From NCBI RefSeq assembly GCF_000708675.1, contig NZ_JELR01000001.1, forward strand, positions 248,001 through 312,000: DNA of 64,000 nucleotides. Direction: 5' to 3'. The translations under genes and the position numbers were made by a program. This document shows, one piece after another, positions 36,083-44,606 of this stretch; position 1 is the stretch's first letter; each line of letters opens with the position of its first letter. The notes under the pieces are model-generated. The model made no database searches. It had not been told where the DNA came from and was given only the letters and a program-made list of their open reading frames with translations. The DNA comes from Microbulbifer sp. HZ11 (GTDB lineage: Bacteria > Pseudomonadota > Gammaproteobacteria > Pseudomonadales > Cellvibrionaceae).

Positions 36083-36864
36083 TGATTACTGTTGATCCCC
36101 GTCGCTTGAACCTGCAAGCCGGCCAACGTGTGTTGGATCTTGGTTGTGGGGAAGGTCGCCATGCCATCCACTTTTCAATTACCGATCAGGTAGACATTTT
36201 CGGCCTTGACCTGAGCGCGAATGATCTGGCGACCGCCGCTGAACGTGCGCAGCCTTTTGCCGAATGTGGCCAGCAGAGGGGACGCCTGCAGTTGTGTGTG
36301 GGAAATGCGCTGCAACTGCCATTTCCCTCAAATTTTTTTGATGTGGTGATTTGTTCTGAGGTGCTGGAACATATCGAAGATTATCAAGGGGTTCTTCAGG
36401 AAATTTATCGCGTGCTCAAGCCCTGCGGTATTTTTGCTGCGACTGTCCCTGCGTTTTTTCCTGAGTGGGTGTGCTGGAAACTGTCCGATGCTTACCATCA
36501 GGTTGAAGGTGGCCATATCCGGATATTCCGCGAGAAAAAATTACGGTATGCCATTGAAGCGCTGGGGCTAACGTATTTCGCCCGGCACAAAGCCCATGCA
36601 CTGCATGCGCCTTACTGGTGGCTCAAATGCCTGTTCTGGGGGCGGGATGACTCGCCGGTTGTACGTCAATACCACCGTTTGCTGGTGTGGGACATGATGG
36701 AGCGTCCGCGAATTACCCGCTGGGTGGAGACGCTGTTAAACCCGCTGCTGGGCAAAAGTGTCGCGTTGTATTTCGTGAAGTCTTCGGCAGAGGATAGCGC
36801 TGGTGTGCCACTGTCAGTGGCCGCGGCCGGTGCCGCCGGTTCCCGAGAGGAGCAGGCTGCATGA
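36082..36864 (+). CDS. Class I SAM-dependent methyltransferase of the glycan cluster
   Basis: The 260-residue protein has motif I VLDLGCGEGRHA (17-28), motif II-III with FFDVVICSEVLEHIEDYQ and a VLKPCGIFAATVPAF strand, as in UbiE/COQ5-type methyltransferases. The C-terminal half has a membrane-associating look (APYWWLKCLFWG). It is coupled by overlaps to the glycosyltransferase before and the alpha/alpha-toroid protein after. It likely O- or C-methylates a sugar or lipid-linked glycan, but the substrate is unknown. Confidence 0.88.
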   Translation: MITVDPRRLNLQAGQRVLDLGCGEGRHAIHFSITDQVDIFGLDLSANDLATAAERAQPFAECGQQRGRLQLCVGNALQLPFPSNFFDVVICSEVLEHIEDYQGVLQEIYRVLKPCGIFAATVPAFFPEWVCWKLSDAYHQVEGGHIRIFREKKLRYAIEALGLTYFARHKAHALHAPYWWLKCLFWGRDDSPVVRQYHRLLVWDMMERPRITRWVETLLNPLLGKSVALYFVKSSAEDSAGVPLSVAAAGAAGSREEQAA

Positions 36865-38045
36865 GTCGGTGTACAGAAACCCTGAAGCCCCTGAAGCGAG
36901 ATGGTGTCGGGGCTGCCGATGGCGCGTCGATGAGCGCAGAGCTGCCACTGTTGCCGGAAGGTTTTATCCGCAGTAGCGCAGATTACATTCTTTCCCAGCA
37001 GCAGCCAGATGGTTGCATCCCCTGGTTTGAAGGGCACTACGCTGACCCATGGGATCACGTTGAAGCTGCTATGGGGCTAAGCATTGCCGGTGAGTTCGCC
37101 GCAGCAGAACGGGCATACGGCTGGCTTGCGGGCAAACAGCTGCAAGACGGCAGCTGGTGGGCGGCTTACCGTGATGGTGAAATTGATACCAGCAGTCAGG
37201 CTGGCGAGCGTCGTGAGTCCAACTTTGTCGCTTATGTGGCGACCGGTGTCTGGCACCACTTTCTGATTCGCAGGGAGCAGGCATTCCTTGAGCGTCACTG
37301 GCCCATGGTCGAGGCCGCCCTGGAATTCGTGCTGAAACTTCAGTCGCCCGATGGTGAGATTCAGTGGGCCGTAGATAAGAGCGGCGTCCCAATGGAGGAT
37401 GCACTGATTACCGGCTGCGCGTCTATCTTCAAAAGTCTTGAGTGCGGCATCAATATTGCGGCAGTTTTGGGGCGGCCCAAGCCCCGTTGGATGGATGCCC
37501 GTGAGCGATTGGGCTCAGCCCTGCGTGACAAGCCCCATCGGTTTGATCGCACCTGGGAAAGCAAAGACCGCTTTTCCATGGACTGGTTTTACCCGGTGTT
37601 GACCGGCGCAGTGGCGGGCGATGCGGCCAAATTTCGCCTGCACAAAAAATGGGGTGAATTTGTTGTGGCGGGACTGGGTTGCCGCTGTGTCAATGACGAG
37701 CCCTGGGTTACCGTGGCCGAGTCTTGCGAGTTGACCATGGCTTTGCTGGCGGCCGGCGAGACTGGTAAGGCGCGCACTCTGTATCGCGGGCTGCACCGTT
37801 GGCAGGATAAGGATGGCGGCTACTGGACCGGGTACGTGTACCGTGACAGGGCTATTTGGCCGGAAGAAAAAACCACCTGGACGGTTGGGGCAATGCTGTT
37901 GGCGGCGGATGCGCTGGCCGGTTTGACGCCGGCCAGCAGACTGTTTACCAGCGTGAGTTTGACGGGGAGTACCTCAGAGACGGCGCAGGATACCGAGCGT
38001 CTCGACCAACTCGACCAGCTCGAACTGACCGGAAGCCAGCGCTAG
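36861..38045 (+). CDS. Alpha/alpha-toroid protein annotated as prenyltransferase/squalene-cyclase-like
   Basis: The 394-residue protein contains several QW-type repeats, including QQQPDGCIPWF (46-56), QLQDGSWWAAY (93-103), QSPDGEIQW (161-169) and WQDKDGGYWTGYVY (314-327), spaced as in an alpha/alpha barrel. The DxDD motif of class II terpene cyclases is absent, so a cyclase activity is unlikely; similar folds occur in glycoside hydrolases and prenyltransferase beta subunits. Its start overlaps the methyltransferase stop by four bases. Its last 72 bases overlap the end of a convergent methyltransferase gene. Function is unknown; being in this cluster suggests a role on a glycan or glycolipid. 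Confidence 0.8.
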   Translation: MSRCTETLKPLKRDGVGAADGASMSAELPLLPEGFIRSSADYILSQQQPDGCIPWFEGHYADPWDHVEAAMGLSIAGEFAAAERAYGWLAGKQLQDGSWWAAYRDGEIDTSSQAGERRESNFVAYVATGVWHHFLIRREQAFLERHWPMVEAALEFVLKLQSPDGEIQWAVDKSGVPMEDALITGCASIFKSLECGINIAAVLGRPKPRWMDARERLGSALRDKPHRFDRTWESKDRFSMDWFYPVLTGAVAGDAAKFRLHKKWGEFVVAGLGCRCVNDEPWVTVAESCELTMALLAAGETGKARTLYRGLHRWQDKDGGYWTGYVYRDRAIWPEEKTTWTVGAMLLAADALAGLTPASRLFTSVSLTGSTSETAQDTERLDQLDQLELTGSQR

Positions 38046-38603
38046 TTTGTAGATGTCGTAAGGTGCCTGGCCGCCGTCCTCCGGGTTGGGGAAAATGTCG
38101 TGAATGGCCAGATAACCACCAGGCACGATATGCCGGGACCAGCTGCGGTAGTCCGTCAGTGCCGCTTCAAGCGAGTGGCCGCCGTCGATAAAAACGAGGC
38201 CGAGTGGGGTGTTCCAGTGGCGCGCTGCGACAGCCGTCGGCGCAACGACTGGCACTACGTGATCCTCCAGTTTTGCTGCACGCATATTGGTGCGGAATGC
38301 GTGAAAACTGTCCATCAACTGGCTGCGGTCATCAAACAGTTCTCGATCGTGGTACTCCTCTCCGGGCTGATGCTCCTCCGACCCCCGGTGATGGTCCACC
38401 GCAAATAGGGTGTTGTCCATCAGCTTGCAGGCGCTGCCCAGGTAAATGGTGGACTTTCCACAATAGCTGCCCACTTCCAGACAGGGGCCGCGGTCACTGG
38501 CATCGGCGGCCAGTCGGTAGAGTGCTTCGCCTTCGGTATCTGCAAGAAAACCTTTTACGGTTGTGATATCCAGGGGGAGTTCCATGGGCAGGGCGGTATC
38601 CAT
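37974..38603 (-). CDS. Class I SAM-dependent methyltransferase, minus strand
   Basis: From the ATG at 38603 the product is 209 residues. It has motif I CLEVGSYCGKSTIYLG (41-56), the VFIDGGHSLEAALTD segment with a probable metal-binding Asp and His, and GGYLAIHDIFPNP, the pattern of Methyltransf_24 proteins that methylate phenolic or sugar hydroxyls. An ORF extension upstream to 38723 looks non-coding. Its 3' end overlaps the preceding plus-strand gene by 72 bases, tail to tail. It sits inside the glycan cluster but on the opposite strand. Confidence 0.85.
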   Translation of the reverse strand: MDTALPMELPLDITTVKGFLADTEGEALYRLAADASDRGPCLEVGSYCGKSTIYLGSACKLMDNTLFAVDHHRGSEEHQPGEEYHDRELFDDRSQLMDSFHAFRTNMRAAKLEDHVVPVVAPTAVAARHWNTPLGLVFIDGGHSLEAALTDYRSWSRHIVPGGYLAIHDIFPNPEDGGQAPYDIYKLALASGQFELVELVETLGILRRL

Positions 38604-38834
38604 AGTGGGGTAATCTCTGAGCGGTAATTCGTAAGTTTTGCGAGACGTTACGTGCAATAGCGCACTTTGGCAATGCGCTGGAGCGACAGTTTTACTGGCG
38701 GAAGTTGCAAACCCAAAATTCAAAATAACGAACAGGTTTCGGTATCAGAGGTAGTTGGGCAGCGATCGGCAATTGCGGTCTGTCAGCCGTGAGTTGTCGA
38801 GCGCTAGGTTGATACTCGAAACAAAAGGCGCATT

Positions 38835-39557
38835 ATGCGAAAAGATCATAGACCATACTGGCTTAAGCGCGCGCTGATTGCCTTTCGCAATTGGCGCTGC
38901 CGGCATTTCCTGCTGCCGCAGTTTGATGCCATAGGCCGTGAGCCTGAAATCATGCACCCGGCTTCGGTCAAGGTATTTGGCAGTAACATTTGCCTGGGGG
39001 ATTTTCCGCACCTGATATCAACACCGGATAATTGCATTCGCTTTACCGCAATGGGCCATCGTGGTGGCGATGCGCAAATCACCATTGGTGACTACGTGCT
39101 GATTTCCCCGGGGGTGCGTATATCGGCTGGCGAATCCATCACTCTTGGCGATGCCTGCATGCTTGCCGCCAATGTGTATATATCCGATTCAGACTGGCAC
39201 GGGATCTACAACCGTACCCGGCCGTTTCGCTGCACCGCACCGGTTGCCATCGGCAACAATGTCTGGATAGGCGACAGCGCGATTATCTGTAAAGGGGTAT
39301 CCATTGGCGACAACTCGGTTGTCGGAGCCGGCAGTGTTGTAACCAGGGATGTGCCAGCGAATACGGTGGTGGCAGGGAATCCGGCCAGGGAGATTAAGCA
39401 GATCAATCCGCGCCGGCGAATGATTACCCGGGAAGCCCTGTTTGCGGACAGTTTCAGGCAGGCGCACAATCTGGATGAATTAGATAAAATGCTGCTTGCA
39501 GGTAATGGCCTGTTGGGTTGGCTGCGGTCACTGCTGTGGCCGAGGCGAGGGGATTAA
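38835..39557 (+). CDS. Left-handed beta-helix (hexapeptide) acyltransferase
   Basis: The 240-residue protein has a basic N-terminus, then hexapeptide repeats from about residue 75 to 190 ([59 protein letters not shown]) and the NPAREI end motif of LbH acyltransferases such as WbbJ and sugar O-acetyltransferases. The catalytic His is probably in SDSDWHG. It most likely acetylates a surface glycan. It lies in the glycan cluster, 24 bases before the kinase-like gene. Confidence 0.9.
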   Translation: MRKDHRPYWLKRALIAFRNWRCRHFLLPQFDAIGREPEIMHPASVKVFGSNICLGDFPHLISTPDNCIRFTAMGHRGGDAQITIGDYVLISPGVRISAGESITLGDACMLAANVYISDSDWHGIYNRTRPFRCTAPVAIGNNVWIGDSAIICKGVSIGDNSVVGAGSVVTRDVPANTVVAGNPAREIKQINPRRRMITREALFADSFRQAHNLDELDKMLLAGNGLLGWLRSLLWPRRGD

Positions 39558-39580
39558 CGTAGTTTGGATACCGAATAACA

Positions 39581-40090
39581 ATGCAAAAACAGGGCAGTGT
39601 GGTACTGATTGGAATGCCGGGGGCGGGCAAAAGTACGCTGGGGGTATTGCTGGCCAAGGAGCTGGCGAAAGATTTTGTGGATACGGACGTGCTGATCCAG
39701 CTGCGGGAAGATAAGACGTTGCAGGAGATCATGAATGAATCCGATTACCTCAACCTGCGCCGTATCGAAGGGGAAGTGATTGCGGATGCCGAGCTGCCCA
39801 ATCATGTGATCGCAACCGGTGGCAGTGCGGTGTACAGCGAGGACGGTATGCGCAACCTTTTGTCCTATGGCCCAGCGGTGTTCCTGAACTGTTCCGCAGA
39901 CGAGCTCCGTCGCCGTATTCACAATTACGAGAGTCGCGGAATCGCCAAGGCCCCCGGTCAGAGCTTTGAGGCACTGTTTGAGGAGCGTCAGGCGCTGTAT
40001 CGCCGATACGCCGATATCGTGGTGGATTGCGATGGTCAGGATCTGGAGCAGGTGCTGGGGCAGGTGATTGCTAGGCTGGAGGCTCGTTAA
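39581..40090 (+). CDS. Shikimate-kinase paralogue
   Basis: The 169-residue P-loop kinase has Walker A GMPGAGKS (11-18), Asp34 and Asp36 in DFVDTD, Arg60-Arg61, TGGS at 79-82 and Arg136 in ERQALY, equivalent to shikimate-binding residues of AroK. It departs from AroK in having GGS for GGG and in the adenine lid (ESRGIAKAPGQS), where the usual KRPLL is missing. The true aroK normally sits with aroB and pil genes. Located at the end of the glycan cluster, it may phosphorylate a different small molecule. Tandem hairpins follow. Confidence 0.75.
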   Translation: MQKQGSVVLIGMPGAGKSTLGVLLAKELAKDFVDTDVLIQLREDKTLQEIMNESDYLNLRRIEGEVIADAELPNHVIATGGSAVYSEDGMRNLLSYGPAVFLNCSADELRRRIHNYESRGIAKAPGQSFEALFEERQALYRRYADIVVDCDGQDLEQVLGQVIARLEAR

Positions 40091-40103
40091 GCGCCCGCTC
40101 TCT

Positions 40104-40162
40104 CATTCCGGGCTGGGCCCGGAATGCAAAGCTGAAAAGCCCGACGCCGGATTGTATCCGGC
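40104..40162. terminator. Tandem hairpins between convergent genes
   Basis: CATTCCGGGC/GCCCGGAATG forms a 10-bp stem at 40104-40126, and GCCGGAT/ATCCGGC a 7-bp stem at 40146-40162. No long T-run is present. They lie between the kinase-like gene and the convergent Lrp gene. Confidence 0.55.
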
Positions 40163-40195
40163 ATGATGGATCTGGATGTATCTTTTCGCGCCCGC

Positions 40196-40666
40196 TTAGA
40201 GCGGCAACTGTGTGGTGTACTTTACCTGTTTCAATGCGAAGGTGGAGTTCACCGATGCAACATTCGGCAAATGCACCAGTGAGCGTTTCAGTAGCTGCTC
40301 GTAATGCTCAACACTGTCCACCACTACACGCAGTACATAGTCCTTGTCACCACTGGTGGAATAGCACTCCACCACTTCTTGTACGTCCTGTACCGCCGAT
40401 TCAAAATTATTCAAAGAATCTTCATCGTGGTTGTGTATGGTGACATAGCAGTATACTGTGACCCCCAGGTCAAGTTTGCGCGGATCCAGGAGGGTGACGC
40501 GGCCACGGATGATACCTTCGGCCTCCAGGCGCTTGATGCGGCGCCAGCAAGGTGTATGGGACAAACCCACTTTGTCTCCCAGCTCAGCCATGGAATAATC
40601 GGCGTTCTCCTGCAGCGCCCTCAGAATCTTGCGGTCGAAATCATCCAGGTCGGTTGAGCGCTTCAT
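40196..40666 (-). CDS. Lrp/AsnC-family transcriptional regulator
   Basis: The 156-residue protein has an N-terminal AsnC-type HTH (about 8-60; DRKILRALQENADYSMAEL) and a C-terminal RAM ligand domain (about 70-150; VTVYCYVTIHNHDEDSL, KDYVLRVVVDSVEHYEQLL). Such proteins sense amino acids. It is divergent from the indolepyruvate ferredoxin oxidoreductase gene across a 268-base region, so it likely controls that gene and senses an aromatic or branched amino acid; a TTGGCGCCAA palindrome at 40836-40845 is a possible site. This regulatory link is inferred. Confidence 0.9.
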   Translation of the reverse strand: MKRSTDLDDFDRKILRALQENADYSMAELGDKVGLSHTPCWRRIKRLEAEGIIRGRVTLLDPRKLDLGVTVYCYVTIHNHDEDSLNNFESAVQDVQEVVECYSTSGDKDYVLRVVVDSVEHYEQLLKRSLVHLPNVASVNSTFALKQVKYTTQLPL

Positions 40667-40934
40667 ATAAACTCCTGTCCTACAGTTTCACTATTGGCCG
40701 AGATGGCTGTCATAATTTTACGTGCAAACCTGTAAATAAAGCAATGTTTCAATGCGCTTTAAGCACTAGTATGACCTGACCACGCCGTCGCTATCTTTGG
40801 CAGCCCCGGCCGAGACACCCATCGGTCCGATCAATTTGGCGCCAATTTCGGCGATGCGCGCCCCGAATCACAATAATTAGCGGAAGCCCGTGTCCAAGGC
40901 GGTGCTTCAACGATCAGCGGGAAGAAGTAGGCGT

Positions 40935-43900
40935 ATGAACGAGCAGAAGGTGAACACCGGATCTCAGTCCGAGTCTCAGCAAGGTCTGGATCAGGCGGTC
41001 AGCGGCAATTCGGCTGCGGCGAAAGCAGTCTCTCTTGATGACAGGTACACCACCCTCAAGGGGCGAGTGCTGTTATCGGGTATTCAGGCGCTGGTGCGCC
41101 TCCCCATCGATCAGATGCGTATTGACGCTGCGCGGGGACTGAATACCGCCACGTTTATTTCCGGTTACCGCGGTTCCCCCCTGGGTGGGTATGACCAGCA
41201 ACTGGCCCGCGCCAAAACACTCCTAGATCAATTCAATATCCGTTTTACACCCGGCGTGAATGAAGAGCTGGCCGCGACTGCCGTGTGGGGTTCCCAGCAG
41301 GTGGGCCTGTTTGACGGGGCTGAGGTCGATGGCGTCTGCGGAATCTGGTACGGCAAAACGCCGGGCGTCGACCGCTCCTGTGATGCGTTCCGCCACGCCA
41401 ACGCGGCAGGCTCCTCTCCGAAGGGCGGTGCACTGATTATTGCTGGCGATGACCACGGCTGTAAGTCGTCGTCCTATCCGGGCCAGTCCGAATTTGCCTT
41501 CGTGGATATGCATATTCCGGTACTGAACCCGTCGACGGTACAGGAGGTGTTGGACTACGGCCTTTACGGCCTGGAGCTGTCCCGCTTCAGTGGTTGCTGG
41601 GTGGCGATGATTACCCTGGCGGAAAATATGGACAGTGCCTCCACTGTGGATGTGGACCCGGCAGGTGTCTCGTTCGAGTACCCGGAAATCGAGCGCCCGC
41701 AGGGCGGCCTGAATATCCGCAAACAGGACAACCCGCTCGAGCAGGAAGAGCGTCTGTGGCGCTACAAGCGCCCGGCGGCACTCGCCTTTGCTCGCGCTAA
41801 CCAGTTGAACAAACTGGTGCTGGATAACCCGAGTGCGACACTCGGTATCGTCACTGCCGGTAAAGCCCATCTGGATTTGATGCAGGCATTTGAGGATATG
41901 GGAATCGATGAGGAGCGCGCTCGCGACCTCGGTATTCGGATTCTCAAGGTGGGTATGACTTATCCGCTGGATGTGCCCGGCATTCAGGAGTTTGCCCGTG
42001 GCCTCGACTCTCTACTGGTCCTGGAAGAAAAGCGCAGTCTGATGGAAGTGCAGCTGAAGGAAGAGTTGTACAACGTACATCTGCGCGACCCCCATTTCCC
42101 GCGCATTCTCGGCAAGGTGGACGAGCACGATAAGCCGCTGCTGCCCATGTACGGCGAACTGTCGCCAGCGGTTGTGGCGCAGGTACTCGGTTACCTGCTG
42201 GGTGAAGAAAATCTGCACGATCGCGCCAAACACCGCCTGATGCGACTGGACGCCCTGGCCGAGCGTATTTCTGCCCAGGCCGGATCCAGTGTCGCGCGCC
42301 TGCCGATGTTCTGCGCCGGTTGTCCCCACAACCGCTCCACGCGTGTACCAGAAGGCAGCCGCGCGTTGGCGGGGATCGGTTGTCATTATATGGCCCAGTG
42401 GCTGGACCGTGAGACCTATACCTTCACCCAGATGGGGGCTGAAGGCGTCAACTGGATCGGCCAGGCGGCATTTACCAGTGAGCCTCATGTCTTTGTGAAT
42501 CTGGGGGATGGAACCTACTTCCACTCCGGGATTCTCGCTATCCGCGCGTCTGTCGCCGCCAAGGTCAATATTACCTACAAGATTCTGTTCAACGATGCGG
42601 TGGCGATGACCGGTGGCCAGCCCCACGATGGTGAGCTGCACCCGGATATGATCTGTCGCCAGGTTCTGGCGGAAGGGGTCAAGCGAGTCGTGTTGGTGAT
42701 GGACGACACCGACAAGTACAAGGGTGCCCTGAGCTTCCCGTCGGAAGTGGAAATTCGCCACCGGGACCATATGCCTGCGGTGATGAAAGAGCTGCGCGAG
42801 GAGCCCGGCTGCACCGTTATCATTTATGACCAGACCTGTGCCACCGAACTGCGCCGCAAGCGCAAGCGTGGCCTTCTGCCAAAAGCGGAAGGGCGCCCGT
42901 TTATCAATGAGTTGGTGTGTGAAGGCTGCGGCGACTGTGTCACGCAGTCCAGCTGTATTGCCGTCGAGAAGGTTACCACGGCGCTCGGTGACAAACGCCG
43001 GATCAATCAGACCGCGTGTAATCAGGATATGTCCTGCGTAAACGGTTTCTGCCCGTCGTTTGTTACTGTGAAAGGCGGAAAACTGAACAAGCGTGCAGGT
43101 GTCGGTGACGCCCTTTGCCAGGCGGCCGACAAGTTGCCGGCCCCGCAGATGCCGGATCTGAGTGAGCCGTTCAACCTGCTGGTAACTGGCGTCGGTGGCA
43201 CCGGGGTGGTCACCATTGGTGCACTTCTGGCCATGGCGGCGCACATTGAACAGAAAGCCTGCAGTACCCTGGACCAGACCGGTCTCGCGCAAAAGGGAGG
43301 GGCGGTGTACTCCCATGTGCGCTTTGCGGATCGACCGGAATCCCTGAAAGCGGTGCGTATTTCCGATGGGCGTGCGGACGCTCTCATGGCTTGTGACCTG
43401 ATTGCCGCAGGCAATCTGTCTGCTAGTCTCGCCAAACTGGATGAGACCCACAGCCGCGCAGTGGTGAATACCCACCTAAGCCCGACCGCGGCATCGGTGC
43501 TGGGACGCGAAGATATTCATTCGCCGCAGGCGGTACTGGACACCATCAAGGATGCGGTGCTGGAGCTGGATGTGGTCGAGGGGCACACCCTCACCAAGGC
43601 GGCGCTGGGAGACACTCTTGCGGCGAATATCTTCATGCTCGGCTTTGCCTGGCAGAAAGGTCTGATTCCCCTGGGGCTAGAGGCGCTCCAGGAGGCGATC
43701 CGGCTCAATGGGGTGGCGGTAGAAGGTAACCTGCAGGGGCTGGCAGCGGGCCGTCTGGCTGCGGCGGATCGCGAGGCACTGGACCAGCTCCTGTCGAAAG
43801 AGGAAGAGCTCGTTCTGCCGCAGGGGCTGGAGGCGATTGTCGCCCACCGTGTGGAGCATTTGACCGGCTATCAGGGTGCGGCGCTGGCCCGCCGTTACCG

Positions 43901-44525
43901 TCATCTGGTAGACAAGGTGAAGGACGCGGAGATTCTCAAGGTGCCGGGCAGTGAGGCACTGGCCGAGGTGGTGGCAAGGCATTACGCCAAACTCCTCGCG
44001 TACAAGGACGAGTACGAAGTGGCGCGTCTGTACTCCGATGGGCGTTTTATTGAGTCCCTGAAAGAGAATTTTGCCGGAGACTTCGAGCTGGAATTCAATC
44101 TGGCACCACCACTTTTGAGCCCGTTCGATAAAAATACCGGGCGCCCGCGCAAACTCAAATTCGGCGGCTGGATGCACAAGGCGTTCGGTGTACTGGCAAA
44201 GTTTCGATTCCTGCGCGGCAGCGCGCTGGATATTTTCGGTTACACCGCAGAGCGCAAAATGGAGCGTGGCCTGATTACCGAATACGAAAAAATTGTCGAC
44301 GAAGTACTGGGCCGACTGAATGCCGAGAACCACGCAGCGGCGATTGAACTGCTGAGCTATCCAGACCAGATTCGTGGTTACGGTGTAATCAAGGAAGAAA
44401 ATGTAAAACTCGCACACCAGGCTCGCAATCAGGCGTTACAGCGTTTTTATAATCCGAAAGTGGAAGTTCCGGAGACTTCACAAGTAGAAGTGTTTGACCC
44501 CGCCAAGGCACAGCAGGTGGGGTAG
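40935..44525 (+). CDS. Indolepyruvate ferredoxin oxidoreductase, fused alpha and beta subunits
   Basis: This 1196-residue fusion oxidatively decarboxylates aryl pyruvates (indolepyruvate, phenylpyruvate and relatives) to acyl-CoA with ferredoxin as acceptor, using TPP. The pyrimidine-binding domain (GLNTATFISGYRGSPLGGYD) comes first, then the TPP domain (FCAGCPHNRST, GIGCHYM, LGDGTYFHSG, ILFNDAVAMTGGQ), a ferredoxin-like segment (CEGCGDCVTQSSC, QDMSCVNGFCP) and the gamma/beta domain with VTGVGGTGVVTIGALLA. The ATG at 40935 is preferred; an in-frame GTG at 40890 would add 15 residues. The fused form is typical of aerobic proteobacteria. A bidirectional terminator follows. Confidence 0.93.
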   Translation: MNEQKVNTGSQSESQQGLDQAVSGNSAAAKAVSLDDRYTTLKGRVLLSGIQALVRLPIDQMRIDAARGLNTATFISGYRGSPLGGYDQQLARAKTLLDQFNIRFTPGVNEELAATAVWGSQQVGLFDGAEVDGVCGIWYGKTPGVDRSCDAFRHANAAGSSPKGGALIIAGDDHGCKSSSYPGQSEFAFVDMHIPVLNPSTVQEVLDYGLYGLELSRFSGCWVAMITLAENMDSASTVDVDPAGVSFEYPEIERPQGGLNIRKQDNPLEQEERLWRYKRPAALAFARANQLNKLVLDNPSATLGIVTAGKAHLDLMQAFEDMGIDEERARDLGIRILKVGMTYPLDVPGIQEFARGLDSLLVLEEKRSLMEVQLKEELYNVHLRDPHFPRILGKVDEHDKPLLPMYGELSPAVVAQVLGYLLGEENLHDRAKHRLMRLDALAERISAQAGSSVARLPMFCAGCPHNRSTRVPEGSRALAGIGCHYMAQWLDRETYTFTQMGAEGVNWIGQAAFTSEPHVFVNLGDGTYFHSGILAIRASVAAKVNITYKILFNDAVAMTGGQPHDGELHPDMICRQVLAEGVKRVVLVMDDTDKYKGALSFPSEVEIRHRDHMPAVMKELREEPGCTVIIYDQTCATELRRKRKRGLLPKAEGRPFINELVCEGCGDCVTQSSCIAVEKVTTALGDKRRINQTACNQDMSCVNGFCPSFVTVKGGKLNKRAGVGDALCQAADKLPAPQMPDLSEPFNLLVTGVGGTGVVTIGALLAMAAHIEQKACSTLDQTGLAQKGGAVYSHVRFADRPESLKAVRISDGRADALMACDLIAAGNLSASLAKLDETHSRAVVNTHLSPTAASVLGREDIHSPQAVLDTIKDAVLELDVVEGHTLTKAALGDTLAANIFMLGFAWQKGLIPLGLEALQEAIRLNGVAVEGNLQGLAAGRLAAADREALDQLLSKEEELVLPQGLEAIVAHRVEHLTGYQGAALARRYRHLVDKVKDAEILKVPGSEALAEVVARHYAKLLAYKDEYEVARLYSDGRFIESLKENFAGDFELEFNLAPPLLSPFDKNTGRPRKLKFGGWMHKAFGVLAKFRFLRGSALDIFGYTAERKMERGLITEYEKIVDEVLGRLNAENHAAAIELLSYPDQIRGYGVIKEENVKLAHQARNQALQRFYNPKVEVPETSQVEVFDPAKAQQVG

Positions 44526-44542
44526 GGATAGAAAATTGGATA

Positions 44543-44577
44543 CAAAAAAAGCGAGCTAAATAGCTCGCTTTTTTTGT
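44543..44577 (+). terminator. Bidirectional terminator
   Basis: AAAAAAAGCGAGCTA pairs with TAGCTCGCTTTTTTT around AA, serving the oxidoreductase gene and the convergent porin gene. Confidence 0.93.
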
Positions 44578-44606
44578 GCTCTTTAGCTCAACACACCAGA
44601 ACCTGC

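Noticed and set aside
36861-38045. Squalene-hopene cyclase or sesquiterpene cyclase
   Set aside because: The DxDD motif is absent and the protein is far shorter than SHC (about 640 residues).
42012-43475. 487-codon open frame antisense to the indolepyruvate oxidoreductase
   Set aside because: Shadow of a long conserved gene in high-GC sequence; no family match seen.
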